A stretch of 64,000 nt of DNA from Sphaerolaimus hirsutus (GCA_964036195.1 OZ038453.1:27532997-27596996), one strand, 5' to 3'. Counted from the stretch's first letter, positions 23,782 through 35,779 are shown. Numbers and translations are program-made. Notes: generated by a model from the letters alone, not told the origin.

Positions 23782-24466
23782 TCAGGCTGGCCGCGAGGGT
23801 TCCGCGCGTACGTTTCCGCACACAAGCACGCAAAAAATTTTGGGTGGACACGTGTTCCGCGCAATGACACAAAGATTGGTCGCCTGTCGCGTCGCCTGAC
23901 TACAAAAAATACTAAATAATCCATTTCAAGAAGCAATTTCACAATTAATTATTCCATAATAAAAGCAAAATATTATGATAGAAAAACTATATATTTTTTG
24001 GTTCAATATTCAGATGGTTTTCGTTTTTTTCAAGTCGTCACCCTTGAAACAAACAATGACAATTAAGTGTCACATTATATTATTATAATTGCTTTCTTCA
24101 AGTGATCGCCACATCATTCTAATCATTTTAAGTGCTCAACCATCAAAATCGGTAGAGAATAAATGAAAATATGCAGTTCTGACTGTGCAGCCAATAAAAA
24201 ATTCCCAATAATGACTAAAACTGCTTATTACGTGTTCATTTTGCGAACACGTAAATATGTGTGTGTGCTAAAACAACAATTTCCGCGCGCCTGGTCGATT
24301 TGACCTCCACAATTTGCGCGCATAGACACGTTTTCTATTTGTGCCCATAGACTGGATCACCACATAAGCGCGCTGTTGCATTTTCTATGCGCGGAACAAA
24401 AATGGGTTCCACGCGTTTGTTTTAGCATGGTGTTTTTCACGCGCGGAAAACTCGCGGCCAGCCTGA
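23782..24466. mobile_element. Inverted-repeat element with TCAGGCTGGCCGCGAG ends
   Basis: Present only in copy 1; copy 2 at about 43318 is uninterrupted. The ends TCAGGCTGGCCGCGAG and CTCGCGGCCAGCCTGA are perfect inverses. GTACAG is duplicated on both sides (23776-23781, 24467-24472), a 6-bp target duplication. Both ends carry TTCCGCGCG/GCGCGGAA words. The shared phrase occurs at about 24117-24180. Superfamily unassigned. Confidence 0.8.
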
Positions 24467-24992
24467 GTACAGTGACATCAGTATTTTTTCAGGCAGTAAT
24501 GCAAAATCACTTTGAACCAACTTCTGAACCACGGGCAAATGCCACTGGATATTGCTGGCGCCTGTGAGGCCAGTGATGCGAAAATCAGCAACGTCACGCA
24601 TGTGGAGATGGCAACTGATGGCATTTTGAAACAGATTGAAATCTGTATTTTTGAATTTTCCTTGTGTTATAATATAGTAGCTTTCCTTGTACTATTTTCA
24701 GCTTGGCATGCCTTATATATGTTCGGAAGACCATCAAAATTACCAGTTTTATGTGAAAATGGTAATTACATCGTTTTTTGAATTATCTTCAGCTTGTCTT
24801 GCCTTATGTATGTCAGAGAAACCAACTTTACGAGCATCAAAATCACCAGCTCTATGAGAAAATTGTAATTCAATTGTTTTTTTTATTATCTATTTATGTG
24901 CAATGATTTATGCATAGAACACGACAATTTTGAAAAAGATTCAAGGATGGAAATTTTTCAGCCCATGGTTTTTCAAATTTATTGCCTATACC

Positions 24993-26177
24993 TAACGATG
25001 GCAAACAGTCGAAAAAAAGTACTTAAATTTTTAAGTGTTTTTTCTGAAATGAATTTTCGAATTTTCGAATTTTTCCTAAAAATAATTTTCGAATTTCGAA
25101 TTTAATTTTCGAATTTCGAATTTTCGAATCTTTTTTGGCAATTTTCGAATTTTTTTGGCTAGTTTTCGAATTTTTTCAAATAATTTTCGAATCTTTTTGG
25201 AAAAATATTGAATCTTAAGCTTTAAACACATAATTTGGACTGTCTTCATGTTCTGCTCAGTTGTTATGACCTTATTTTAACCATAAATTAGCATAAAAAA
25301 TGGTGGAATGAGTTATGCAAACCAGTGTGCTGCTTCTTCATTTAATTAACACATTGATACATTTAATTCACCAACAGAGCAAAGGCAATAAAAACAACAA
25401 TTTAAAAATTGGCGTCAAATAAAATATCAGCATAAAATACAAAATTGGCTTTAAATACCGTATTATTTTTTCAGAGTGGAAACTTGGGGGGGGTAAACGA
25501 GGGTGGGTATTTCGAGGGGGGTGTATTATTTTGCCAGAAATTTTTCAAAATCCCAGTACTAAATTGTTGTTTGTAGGTAACACAGATGTCAAAAAATGCA
25601 ACAAAAACTGCCTTTTATAAGACTCTATTTACTTATATAAGTACGCAGATGGTACAAACCCTGTTCTACACAACACAGTCATTGTTTTTAACGTGTGTTC
25701 TGTGTTTCCCAGATCACAAACTGCATTACGTTCTCTATACACCAAATTGGGGGGGGGGGTGGTATTTCAAGGGGGGTTTATGAATTAATAGTGTAAATTT
25801 TGAGGTGTGTATTTCGAGGGGGGGGGGATATTTCGAGTAAATACAGTATAAAAAACGGATGTGTCGAAGTCCGCCTCTTCCGCCATGGAGACATTTCAAC
25901 GTTTTTTTGTTACGTTTCACTTTTCCATCCGCGCCGCGTATCAATTGTTGATTTATTTAGCACGTTGAACTTAACAGTGTGTTTTATTGCCTTGAATTCC
26001 TTATAAAATTCGAAAACTATTTTCGAATTTTTGAATTTTCGAATTTTTGAATATTTTGAAAAATAAATCGATTTTTAAGTGTTTTTTCTAGGGGCGAAAT
26101 AAAAATTCAAAAATTCCGAAAAAATTCGAAAATTCGAAAATGTTTTCGAATTTTCGAATCTTTTTTTGCCATCGTTA
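24993..26177. mobile_element. hAT-like element with TTCGAATTTT word arrays
   Basis: The tips are TAACGATGGCAAA and TTTGCCATCGTTA, perfect inverses, with the 8-bp duplication CCTATACC at 24985-24992 and 26178-26185. The ends are dense TTCGAA/AAAATTCGAA arrays. The last two bases of the target duplication are the first two bases of the TA-flanked element at 26184, so this insertion is the younger of the two. Confidence 0.9.
25458..25846. mobile_element. TA-flanked MITE, GGGGGTATTTCGAG family, nested
   Basis: Ends CCGTATTATTTTTTCAGAGT and TTTCGAGTAAATACAG, TA on both sides, inside the TTCGAA element. The core (CAACACAGTCATTGTTTTTAACG near 25670) is shared with 29576-29835 and 35351-35779, so these three form one family. 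Confidence 0.75.
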
Positions 26178-26183
26178 CCTATA

Positions 26184-26599
26184 CCGTATTTACTCGAATA
26201 ATTCCCCCGGGGAATTATTTTTTTGTCAGAAATTTTTGAGGGGGGAACTATTCAAGGGGGGAATTATTCAAGTGGGGGGATTATTTTTTCGTCAAATTTT
26301 TTAGCCATGTTTCTATCACACTAAATACACATCATGTTTCCATTGGTAGTGCAAACTTGCATCTTTGAACACCCAATGTACTGCATTTGCATTCAGTGAA
26401 TCAAACCACACACAGTTCTTTTGCTTGGGTTGACTTCATCGATTGTTTTTGAAAAAAATGTGCATTAACTACCTTCCATCATCGGGGGGGGGGGAATTAT
26501 TCAAGTGGGGGAATTATTTTTTCCTCACTCGCCTAACAGGGGGGAATTATTCGAGTGGGGGAATTATTCAAGTGGGGGGAATTATTCGAGTAAATACGG
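26184..26599. mobile_element. TA-flanked MITE with GAATTATTCAAGTGGGG words
   Basis: Ends CCGTATTTACTCGAATAATT and AATTATTCGAGTAAATACGG, flanked by TA. Copy 2 has the empty site CCCATATATGG at about 43834. The core differs from that of the 25458 family member although the tips match. Confidence 0.85.
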
Positions 26600-26999
26600 T
26601 ATATGGTTATTGGTCAATAATACAGTTTGATGAGACTGGTAACAGAATGTTGCTGATAGTCTATGAAAATGTTCAAAAGGAAATCAACAACCTAAGATGG
26701 ACTCAACTAAGATCAACTACGATATCAAGAAAAATCTTCAAAAATGTAAAGATAAATGCAAGCTGCCAGAAAATTGAATGCTACCAGTCACAAATGTTTG
26801 CTTGAATTATTACTCTTTTCTGACCAAAATTTTGGAACATTGTATCGGAATGGAACATCACCTTCTCACGTTAAGACTAGATGAATTCAGTTGGAATACC
26901 AGATAGAGCAGATGTGTGCTCATCTTTGAAGTGAGTTTTGTCAGTGGAGTTGAATTTTGGGGACTTGTAAGCATTGAGTTATTATTTGCGCATTCAGAT

Positions 27000-27127
27000 G
27001 CAACCTTCTTTTGGTGCTCGCCAAGGTGCTACTAACTTTGGACAGTCACACAGCAACAACCGACGTCAGAGCTTCAAACGTGCTAGGATGGATTCAAATA
27101 ACCCCCCGAACAGCGGCCGAGGCGGAC
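27000..27127 (+). CDS. Candidate single exon, Gly/Asn/Arg-rich
   Basis: ATG directly after an acceptor TTTGCGCATTCAG, open to a GGACAG/GTGGGC donor. It encodes about 43 residues rich in Asn, Arg, Gln and Gly, ending NSGRGGQ. It lies in a block of about 750 bp absent from duplication copy 2. Too short to assign. Confidence 0.25.
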
Positions 27128-28153
27128 AGGTGGGCCAAGTTTGTGTTTTGTGCTTTTGTCGTGGAAATTGAAGTGTTTTTGGATAGATTTTTTGCACCTG
27201 CGGACTTCCAAACTGATGAGTCCTGAGTCTGAGGTGCGCAACAATCTTTGGGTAGGGACGAAACTGTTGCTTTCATATGGCTTAAATTGTATGTTTTCAA
27301 AATGTAATATGTATTCAAGCTGTTGAAAAATATGCTGAGATGAGCAATTTAAACTAGAAATAGGTGAGAAATTGACAGTGATCATTGCATAGGAGAAGAT
27401 GCACACAATCACATCAACATTATTTACTTACTCATGACTCAGTAAATTTGCAGCCTGTTGATGCTTATAAGTTTTTGTCGAAATTGGACACTTGTACTGA
27501 AAATTTTCACATGCATTAATACCGCTATGTTTACCATACTTTGTAAATTCAACAAAATTAAGCACCACATTTGAAGAGAATAGGTACATATTTTGAGTAA
27601 ATGTAAGTATCTACAATCTCATTTTACAACTGTGGACCACTACCAGGTGATTTTTTGCATGGAAATGGATCGTTTTCAACAATATATTTAAAAGTCTATG
27701 TTTCTTATGTTAATCAGTGTTATCTAGTTGTCTGCTAAACCAAAAAAAAGTGTGCAATACATTTATTCATAATTACATCCTTCATTTCTTTTGAATAAAA
27801 TTCTCATTCTTAGAAAAACTGATTTACATAAAAATGTATTTTTACATGGATTATCATGACAACTGTAGTGCACCATGCCGTGAGAACCCTGTGCACCAAC
27901 AAACTGACCAAAGTGAAACTTACACCGCTTTTGGGTTGGATAATGCTGCCATGGCCAGGGCAGAAATTATGACATTTTTTATCTTTGACTTTTGTCAAAG
28001 ATGCCTGTGGAATTACCAGAGAGTGTTTTGTGTGAAAAAATGCATTGATGCAGCAGAGTTCACACGTTTTCACATTCACACATCACACACATAAATACTA
28101 CCGACAAGTGCAGCAATTTGTTTATTTTACATGGGAGGTCAAATCACCACCAA

Positions 28154-29575
28154 AAAATAACACACAAATGTTTTTTTGGTAATACAAATCAAATCGCGTT
28201 AAAAAAATATTGTTTGAATGTTATTTGCACATATGTGATCGTGATTTGTCGGGAAAAAGATTCACACACTGGGTGACTATGACATTTTCAGTCAAATGTG
28301 TTTTTCACACCATAACAGGGAAACGTGGAAATGTGTGAATTTTATATTTTTTGGCGAAATATGTGATATTTAGTGATAAGGACACAGGGCAAAAATGAAC
28401 ATGAATGGCTACTCTGCCATTCAAGTTTTGTGTCCGTCAATTGCGGACTTCTAACAACCTAATTACATTCATAAACTATCAACTGTGCACCTCTAATTAA
28501 CTACTAATTGAGAGTGAATTAATGAATTAACTAAATAATTAAGACTATCAAAAATTTGTACTAATTATTGTAAGTTGAGGACATAAGTTATTATCTAATG
28601 TGTTAATGCTACTACTGAGGGTTAATTAATATATTAAATAATTAGTTAAAAGTACAAATTGTTAACATGAGGTCGATAATAAATATAGAAAAATTACAAT
28701 AATGAATAGAATCGTGCTCTTCTATTAGGCACTGATTTTTGCACCTTAATCCCCGATATTTTTGTGTGCTTATCGCCATCTTTGATCTCATTTTCCTGCC
28801 ACTAAGCCTTCTCAAAAAATTGCCAATGTAACATTTTCTTGCCACACTTATGTAACATCAAAGATGCCGATTCCATTATGGCACAATGAAATGCCATGTG
28901 CCCCCCAATTTCCCAAGTGAAGACAAAATGGTAATTTCATGAGAAAAATACTTTTTGGCCACAAATGGCATAACAGATGGTGTTAATCCTTTGTATAAGA
29001 ATCTATAGACTTGTAGCTATGTAGATGGCATAAACCCTGTTCTAACATAGCACAGCCATTGTTTTTAAATGTGTTCTCCACTGCCAGGGTCACATACTGA
29101 TGTGTTTGCCATTTACATTCTCTTTACACTCCACATTGCATAAATTTATTCTACAGAACTTGAACCTCTACTTGAAATTCTACACTGTATTGGAAATATT
29201 TAAGTAATTTTCACACATTCACACAAGAAAAAACCCCAAAAAGTGATGGGCAATTCACACATAATTTCTAACACACTGTTGAGGCACCCACCAATCACAC
29301 ATAAACAAGTTAACGCATATGCATATGCGCATTTTATTTGACACCTATGAGAACCCAGCTTTTCACATGTGCAATAGGTACCGTTATTATTGTGTGTGTG
29401 AATTCTACACATGGTAAATAAATATGTGAAATCTTGCCTAACAAAAGTAAAAATATAACACAGTCCCAAATTCACATGATTTTTCACACACCAAAAATGT
29501 TGTATTATTGGAGAGCTGTCACATTATTAGAGAATTTATGGTATGATGAAAACCGTATGTTGCGGAATATACATA
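28154..29575. other. Non-coding stretch with AATTAATT words and a MITE-core relic
   Basis: At 28480-28660 AATTAACTA-type words recur. At about 28985-29155 lies a core matching the GGGGGTATTTCGAG MITE family (ACATAGCACAGCCATTG) without its ends. No gene seen. Confidence 0.45.
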
Positions 29576-29835
29576 CCGTGTTTCCTCGAATTACCCCCCG
29601 GGGGTTTATTTTTTCAGAGTGAAAATTTTGAGAGAAAAACGTGAAAAATGTAACGATAACCACCATTTATAAGTTTTTACAGCCTTATATAAGGATGTAG
29701 ATGGTTTGAACGATGTTCTAACGTAACACAGTAAGTGTTTTGAACGACTGTTATGCATTTCCCGGACCACAAATGCATAGTGCCCATTTTGAGGGGGGGT
29801 ATTTCGAGGGGGGGGGGTATTTCGAGGAAATACGG
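29576..29835. mobile_element. TA-flanked MITE, GGGGGTATTTCGAG family
   Basis: Ends CCGTGTTTCCTCGAATTACC and TTTCGAGGAAATACGG with TA flanks. The core is shared with 25458-25846 and 35351-35779. Confidence 0.8.
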
Positions 29836-29859
29836 TAGATTGTTTTTAGCGCAACTAGC

Positions 29860-30070
29860 ACAGCAAAACAATCGGTGTGTGATGTGTCGTGAAGTGTTGT
29901 GAAGTGTCTTCATGTCCACACGTCCTGACGCTGTGAAGCGCTGGTTGGTACTTCCCTCACTTCACAAACCATGCAAAGTATGATGCAAGAGTTTGTGAAG
30001 TGCACTTCATGAAATTTGGTTGCTGTGATGATAGGTGAAGTGTGTGGAAGACACTTCATGAACAATTTTG
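29860..30070. repeat. GTGAAGTG/CACTTCAC word cluster
   Basis: Repeated GTGAAGTG and CACTTCAT in both orientations. The same vocabulary recurs at 46780-47040. Ends not determined. Confidence 0.5.
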
Positions 30071-30072
30071 AA

Positions 30073-30474
30073 GTAGGGTACAAATGATATATCGTATCGA
30101 ATATCGGATATCTACCATTTTTTTATATTGAATATCAAAAATTTTGAAAAAATATTGAATATCAAATATCAATATCAAAAATTTTGAAAAATGTCGAATA
30201 TCGATATTGAATATTGACCATTTTTTTGATATATTGAACCTGTATTGTGTCCCTAAATTAAATTACCACATGAAAATAAACCACATGAAAATACAATATG
30301 CCACTTGAAATATGCCTTGCTATACCAAGAGAAATTTCGATATCAAATAAAGACAATTTTTTATATCGAATATCGACATCAAGGTTCCATATAGTATTGA
30401 TCTTGAATATGAGTTTCAGAAAAATATCAAATATTGAATATCAATATCGAAAAGTCATATCATTTGAACCGTAC
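30073..30474. mobile_element. ATATCGAT word-array element
   Basis: Inverted ends GTAGGGTACAAATGATAT and ATATCATTTGAACCGTAC (15 of 18 match), filled with TATCGAATATTGA words. No target duplication found. Same vocabulary as 18145-18833. Confidence 0.6.
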
Positions 30475-30482
30475 ATGTGGGG

Positions 30483-31450
30483 GATAGTTCCAGTAGGTAT
30501 GTAATACCCACATGGGGAGTAATTCGAGGAGGTAGGCATACTCGGCAGACATAACACCTAGTATGGTCACTTACCAAAACCCATCTGAATAATAAATCAA
30601 AAATTATACAGTTTTTCATCATCATATTTCATTTTTTAACACACCCAGCTTACAGCACACTTAGTATGGAAGCCTACCATAATTTGATGAATACAATATT
30701 GTGATAAATTTTGTAATCATTCATAATTTATTATTCCATAGTAAAAACTCAATATTATGACTGTAAAATTTTTGGTTCATTACTCAGATGTGTTCTGGTA
30801 GGCTTTCATACTAAGTGTGATGTCTGCCAAATATAATTCATTCACTTGGGGGGGGGTAATTTAAGGGGGTGGGTAATTCACCTACCTCAGGGGTTTACTA
30901 TGAGGAGGTAGATAATTCATTCACACAGGGAGGATAATTCAAGGGGTAGGTAATTCACATGGGGGTGGGGGTTACTGCTAGGGGATGAGTAATTCACGCA
31001 GGGGGGTAATTCGAGGGGATGGGTAATTCACGCAGGTGGGATAACTCAAGGGGATGGTAATTCATGCAGGGGGATAATTTGAGGGGATGGGTACTTCACA
31101 GGGGGGTAATTCGAGGGGATGGGTAACTCACATGGGGGGATAATTCGAGGATATGGACAATTCATGGGGGGATAATTCAAGGAGATTGACAATTCATGGG
31201 GGTGATTATTCGAGGGGATGAGTAATTCACACGGGGAGGGGGTAATTCGAGGGGATGGGTAATTCACATGGAGGGGATAAGTCAAGGGGATGGGTAATTC
31301 ACATGGTGTGATAATTCAAGGAGACGGATAATTCACGAGGGGATAAGTTGAGGGGATAGGTAATTACGTGGGGGGAGGGGGGGGGGGATAATTTGAGGCG
31401 GTAGGTAATTCGAGCAGGAGGGATAATTTGAGGGGCTGGGTATTTTATGG
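30483..31450 (+). repeat. GGGGATGGGTAATTCAC minisatellite
   Basis: Irregular tandem array with a unit close to GGGGGTAATTCGAGGGGATG plus GGTAATTCAC, most regular at 31000-31330. Its words echo the interiors of the TA-flanked MITEs. An inverted phrase pair with CCATCTGAATAATGAACC lies nearby (30555-30640, 30720-30830) and recurs at 31655. Confidence 0.75.
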
Positions 31451-32860
31451 GAGGCTGCCCGGTTTTTGCTAAAAATAGTGCAATTCATATACTCTGTGAG
31501 TTACTTTATGCCATACATTTTTCCTCGAGGAAACACTCCCGTAGTGTGATACGTCATAAATTTCAGCCGCTATCCAACTCGTTCCAGTGTGAAATACAAA
31601 AAAGAAAATAGGTATACCCGATGGACATCACACTTTGTATGGAAACATACCATAACCCATCTGAATAATGAACCAAAAATTATACAGTTTTCATCATATT
31701 TCATTTCACTTTTACTATGGAAAAATTAATTGTGAAATTTTTCACAAGATTTTATTCATCAAATTATGGTAGGATTCTGCACATAAATACTTTGCAGTCC
31801 GCTGAGTATATGTGTCATGGAGAATTTGGCCGCGCTAGAACTTCTTCAGACGAAACGAGTGAGATATTTCCTGAATCTAAAGGCCACATTCGAAATGTTT
31901 GCTGCAATTGGTGAAATAGTCTGCTATAAGTTCCGCTTAAGAAAAATAGCAATATTTCTGGCTCCGGTAACGCCACATATTCACTTGAAAATCTTAGCGT
32001 CAGCCCGGCATACAGAGAAATCTATCATTTTCTTAATTATTTTGGGAAAAATCGTTCCTTAAACTTTTCAGTTTGACATAGATATTCGAGTTTGATAAAA
32101 AAAGGTACATAACTCCTATCTGTTTGTAGAGTATCGTTTCTGCCGAGTATACCTCATTCCAAAAATGATTACACTTGCCAATCCGTCCAAATGTTCGTTG
32201 TCGGTTCGCCCGGAATTCAACGAGGCTTTTTCGTCATATTTTTGTTGTCGGTTCGGTTTCTGTTGAAGAGGCTTTTTTGTCGGCACAGGCAAAATTTCTG
32301 TAAAATTTGTGCGTTGTCATGACAAAAAGTCTATTGGCGACAAAAAAAATTTGCTGGCACAGCTCGCAGTGTAAACGCCGCTTTATGCAGTTATGCGGCC
32401 AAATGTGAAAACGTCATAAAGGTTTTTGTAGGGTGATACCTCTGTCGACTTTACCAGTAACAAGTGTTCTGACAGTGGCTCTCAGATGGCTATTTGTTTT
32501 TGAACAGTTTGGATGAAATGTGGCTACTTAAGAGTGCATTATAGAGTAAAAACAACTGTGCAAATGTTCATAGCTTTCTGATTGCAAACAGAAACAAAAA
32601 TTAACCAAATAACCAGATAAAAGTTACTGTCAGAAGATTGGCTACTTATACAAGTGATTTCTTTAGGATATTGCATGGTGACACTTGGGATAAGTATGGA
32701 TTAAGTGCATTTTTGTATGACAGCACCCTTCCAAATTATGTTTTATAATACACTGAGATATACAAAAAAATACAATGAAAAAATAAGTCAAGTATATGCT
32801 AGAAATTTGTTCCATTGAACTTCATCTGAGTCTTCAGAGAGGGATTGTCTGTGACGGTGA
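31451..32860. other. Non-coding stretch
   Basis: Contains the phrase at 31617-31720 shared with 30545-30640, and TTGTCGGTTCG words ending in GTGTAAACGCCGC at about 32385, which resembles the right end of the 5.3-kb insertion. No supported gene. Confidence 0.4.
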
Positions 32861-32865
32861 CACGG

Positions 32866-33840
32866 GTGCTTCAAACTGCTGTGGAGAAAAAGTGCAGCCA
32901 TCGTTTTTTTAATTTTTTTAAAAAAATTTTAATAAACTATGCAATTGAAACTGTTACTGCAACAGTTACTGTAAAATTCGCTAAGCTCTCACTTCAAAAC
33001 TGAAAATTCAGTGCCATTTTCAATATTTCAGCCATGATTTTCAGTGAAAAAACAAGTTTGATGAAGTTGGTTTGTATGGGTGAATTAATCTCCAAAACTA
33101 TATTAATGACAACCCAAAATGTTATATTGATATTACGATAATGTCAAGCAAAAGTTATGAATTTCAAAAAAAAACTGTCCAAAATGATGATTTTTGGCTT
33201 TGATCAATTTTTTTTAGTAGGAAGATGACATTTTCCGGTAAATTAATGCATGGAATAAAATTTGGATTTTCTCTAGTTAAGGGAATTATTTTGGGGTCCC
33301 TCAGCCCCATGTGGCAGCCAGCTGGTGTTGTTGTGTTTATTCAGTATTCATTGTGGACTGTTCACTTGTTATTCTTGTACTGGCCTATGTATGCTGCTCA
33401 TACAGCCCTCAAATAGGATGTCACTCAATGGAAGTGATCACTCACAATCACATACTCAACTCTATGTCTGTAGATTGTGTGTCAGGCTGTTTCAAACTGC
33501 TGTGGAGAAAAAGTGCATGCATTGTTTTTTATTTAATTTTTTTTAAATGAACTATACAATTGAGCACAGTTTTTGTAGTATTTGCTGAGCTCTAACTTCA
33601 AAACTGAAAATTTATTTTCAAAATTTCATCCATGATTTTAGTGAGAAAAAAGTCTGATGAAGTTTGTTTGCATGGGACAATTAATCTTCACGACTATCTT
33701 AATAAAAATCCAAAATATAATATTGATAGATAATGTCAGGCAAAAGTTATGAATTTCTAAAAAACAGCCCAAAATTGATGACTTCTTACTTTGATCAATT
33801 TTTTCAGTAGTAAGATGAGATTTTCGAATATATATATATA
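32866..33840 (+). repeat. Direct tandem duplication of about 350 bp
   Basis: The segment starting TTCAAACTGCTGTGGAGAAA at about 32870 recurs at about 33490 and the two stay collinear to about 33240 and 33830. The spacer includes GTGGCAGCCAGCTGGTGTTG. No gene recognised. Confidence 0.7.
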
Positions 33841-34402
33841 TGGAAGGAAATTTTGAGTTTTTATAGTTGTAGATTCCAAATCCACGATAAAAAAAGGTAA
33901 ACTTTTTTTTTGTATGTATGTACTGAGGTTTGGTTCTTACGCAAAGCGAGTCTTAATTGCTTTACAGTGTCATATGCTCACATTTGAGTTATGTGGACAC
34001 TGGACAGTGAAGTTCATGATTCGAGGGATAAGATAATGTGACATTTCCAATTGTGCGACCACCAAAAATGTGCTGAAAACAATAGTAGGACGAATTAGAG
34101 AATTTATTATTAGGCATTATTAGAGAATTGACGATATACACAGTTGTGATGTGGTATTTTGAACTTCTGGTTTATTGTGTCCTGGGCAGTGGGCTCACTC
34201 AGAGCAGGGGCGTGTTTTCATCAAAAGTTTTGAAAGTTTTGTATATATTTGTATCTTTGCATTTTGTCTGCTTTATTGTTTCACCAATCCGTCAATATCA
34301 GTCACAACATTCCCCCATCAATTGACATAATCTGTAATGAACACCCATTTCTCAGTTGCACTGTTGGAGCACATTCCTGACAATGTCACACTTCAACCTG
34401 GG
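33841..34402. other. Intergenic, nothing recognised
   Basis: AT-rich with no clear repeats, ORFs or RNA genes. Confidence 0.5.
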
Positions 34403-34635
34403 GCCAGTTCCGCAAATTGAGAAGTGAGAAGTGAAATGGCAAATGCGAACTGAAATGAGAAGTGAGAAGTGAATTGAGAAGGAAATTGGCAAATGCAAAG
34501 GGAAGTCACTTTTTATCTTTTATTCTTTTTACTTCGCTTTTTGCCAATTTACTTGCCATTTCGCTTCGCTTTTGCCAATTTTCTTCTCAATTCACTTCGC
34601 ATTTGCCACTTTACTTCTCATTTTGCGGAACCGGC
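34403..34635. mobile_element. Palindromic MITE with GAGAAGTGAAATGGCAAATG words
   Basis: Inverted ends GCCAGTTCCGCAAATTGAGA and TCATTTTGCGGAACCGGC. The interior is words of GAGAAGTGAA and GGCAAATGC, then their complements, so the whole 233 bp can fold. No target duplication seen. Confidence 0.65.
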
Positions 34636-34884
34636 ACGTGTTATTCAGCTCGGTGCAATGCTCTGACAAAGCACTGTAAACAAAAAGCACTGCCACAGCT
34701 TGTAAAAAAATGTACAACTAGTACTCAGCTTGTTGTCAGTGAGTTGTCAAATATTTATCTGTGTGTAACATTTAACACAGGCTTAAAAATATGAGGAAAC
34801 TGCAAAAGTGGTTGAAATGCCACTGCACTGCAGACCAAGTGGAGATAAAGCTCGAGTGAAGACAGTGAAATCACAAAATCACCA

Positions 34885-35217
34885 GGGGGCAGTCCCAAGC
34901 CCTGTAAAGTGTAAAGTAAAGTGTCAAATGTAAAGTCAAATGCAAAATAAAGTGTCAATTAAAACAAAAAAGAAAAGATTTTATTAATGAACTTTGCATG
35001 ACAATTGACAGTTTACTTTACACCTGACTTTACATTTGACACTTTACTTTACACTTTACAGGGCTTGGGACTGCCACCAGGTGGCAGTCCCAAGCCCTGT
35101 AAAGTGTTAAATGTAAAGTAAACTGTCAATTGCATGCAAAGTTCAGCAAAACAATCTTTTCTTTTTTGTTTTGGTTGACACTTTACTTTACACTTTACAG
35201 GGCTTGGGACTGCCCCC
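34885..35217. repeat. Double palindrome with GGCAGTCCCAAGCCCTGTAA ends
   Basis: GGGCAGTCCCAAGCCCTG at 34887 alternates in orientation four times (34887, about 35060, 35083, 35217), enclosing GTAAAGTGTAAAGTAAAGTG words. The arrangement is two head-to-tail palindromic units. The same words appear inside the elements at 36161 and 37836. Confidence 0.65.
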
Positions 35218-35350
35218 AGTAATGGTTTGAAATTGCAGAATTGAATTGCTTTGAGTAATTATAAATGTCTTATTTGTTGACCCAGGTTCCAACATTCAAA
35301 AAGTATTGTGTGGACAAAGGACATCAAGCAAAATGGTGCTCTTAAGAATA

Positions 35351-35779
35351 CCGTATTACCTCGAATTATCCCCCCCCCTTGAATTAACCCCTCCCCCCCC
35401 TCGAAATACCCCACTAAAATTCGGCTGAGGAAATAATAAACCCCCCCCCCTCGAAATACTCCCCCTAACATTGAGTGTAAAGAGAACGTACATGACAAAT
35501 ACCGCAGTTTGTGGTCTGTACAATGCAAAACACACGTTAAAACTGATGATTGAGTGACGTTAGGGAAGGGTTGATGTGTATATACAGTTATATATACCTA
35601 TAAAGACATATACATCTATGTAATTGTTTGATTTTTCTACGTCCAAGTATTGGGAATTTCCGAAAATTTCTGGCGAAATAATAGACCCCCCCTCGAATAA
35701 ACCCCCCCTCGAATTATCCCCCCCTCAAATTTTGCTGGCGAAATAATAAACCCCCTGGGGGTATTTCGAGGTAAAACGG
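35351..35779. mobile_element. TA-flanked MITE, GGGGGTATTTCGAG family
   Basis: Ends CCGTATTACCTCGAATTATC and GTATTTCGAGGTAAAACGG with TA duplicated. Copy 1 has the empty site AAGAATATGTATG at about 13650, which proves insertion at TA. Confidence 0.9.

Larger units (their letters stand above)
24790..26880 (+). pseudogene. Copy-1 counterpart of the 171-codon ORF, broken by insertions
   Basis: Collinear with the intact ORF at 43628-44143. It is interrupted at 24993-26599 by a hAT-like and a TA-flanked element, and small indels in 26600-26880 shift the frame. Function unknown. Confidence 0.6.
13547..28153 (+). repeat. Segmental duplication, copy 1
   Basis: This stretch is collinear with 35245-44692 in the same orientation. 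Matching landmarks are 13547/35245, 15780/37803, 21443/39456, 22360/42330, 24500/43350 and 28100/44620. Copy 1 is longer because of its own insertions (14177-15117, 16099-21433, 22448-22853, 23782-24466, 24993-26599, and a block at about 26957-27710 of uncertain nature). Nested older elements such as 23121-23636 are shared by both copies. Confidence 0.85.

Noticed and set aside
27810-28079. Minus-strand frame in the duplicated block
   Set aside because: It is the antisense of the better-preserved plus-strand frame seen in both copies.
30483-31450. Regularly spaced repeats that could suggest a CRISPR-like array
   Set aside because: Repeats are degenerate, the period is irregular, there are no unique spacers, and the context is a eukaryotic nuclear genome.
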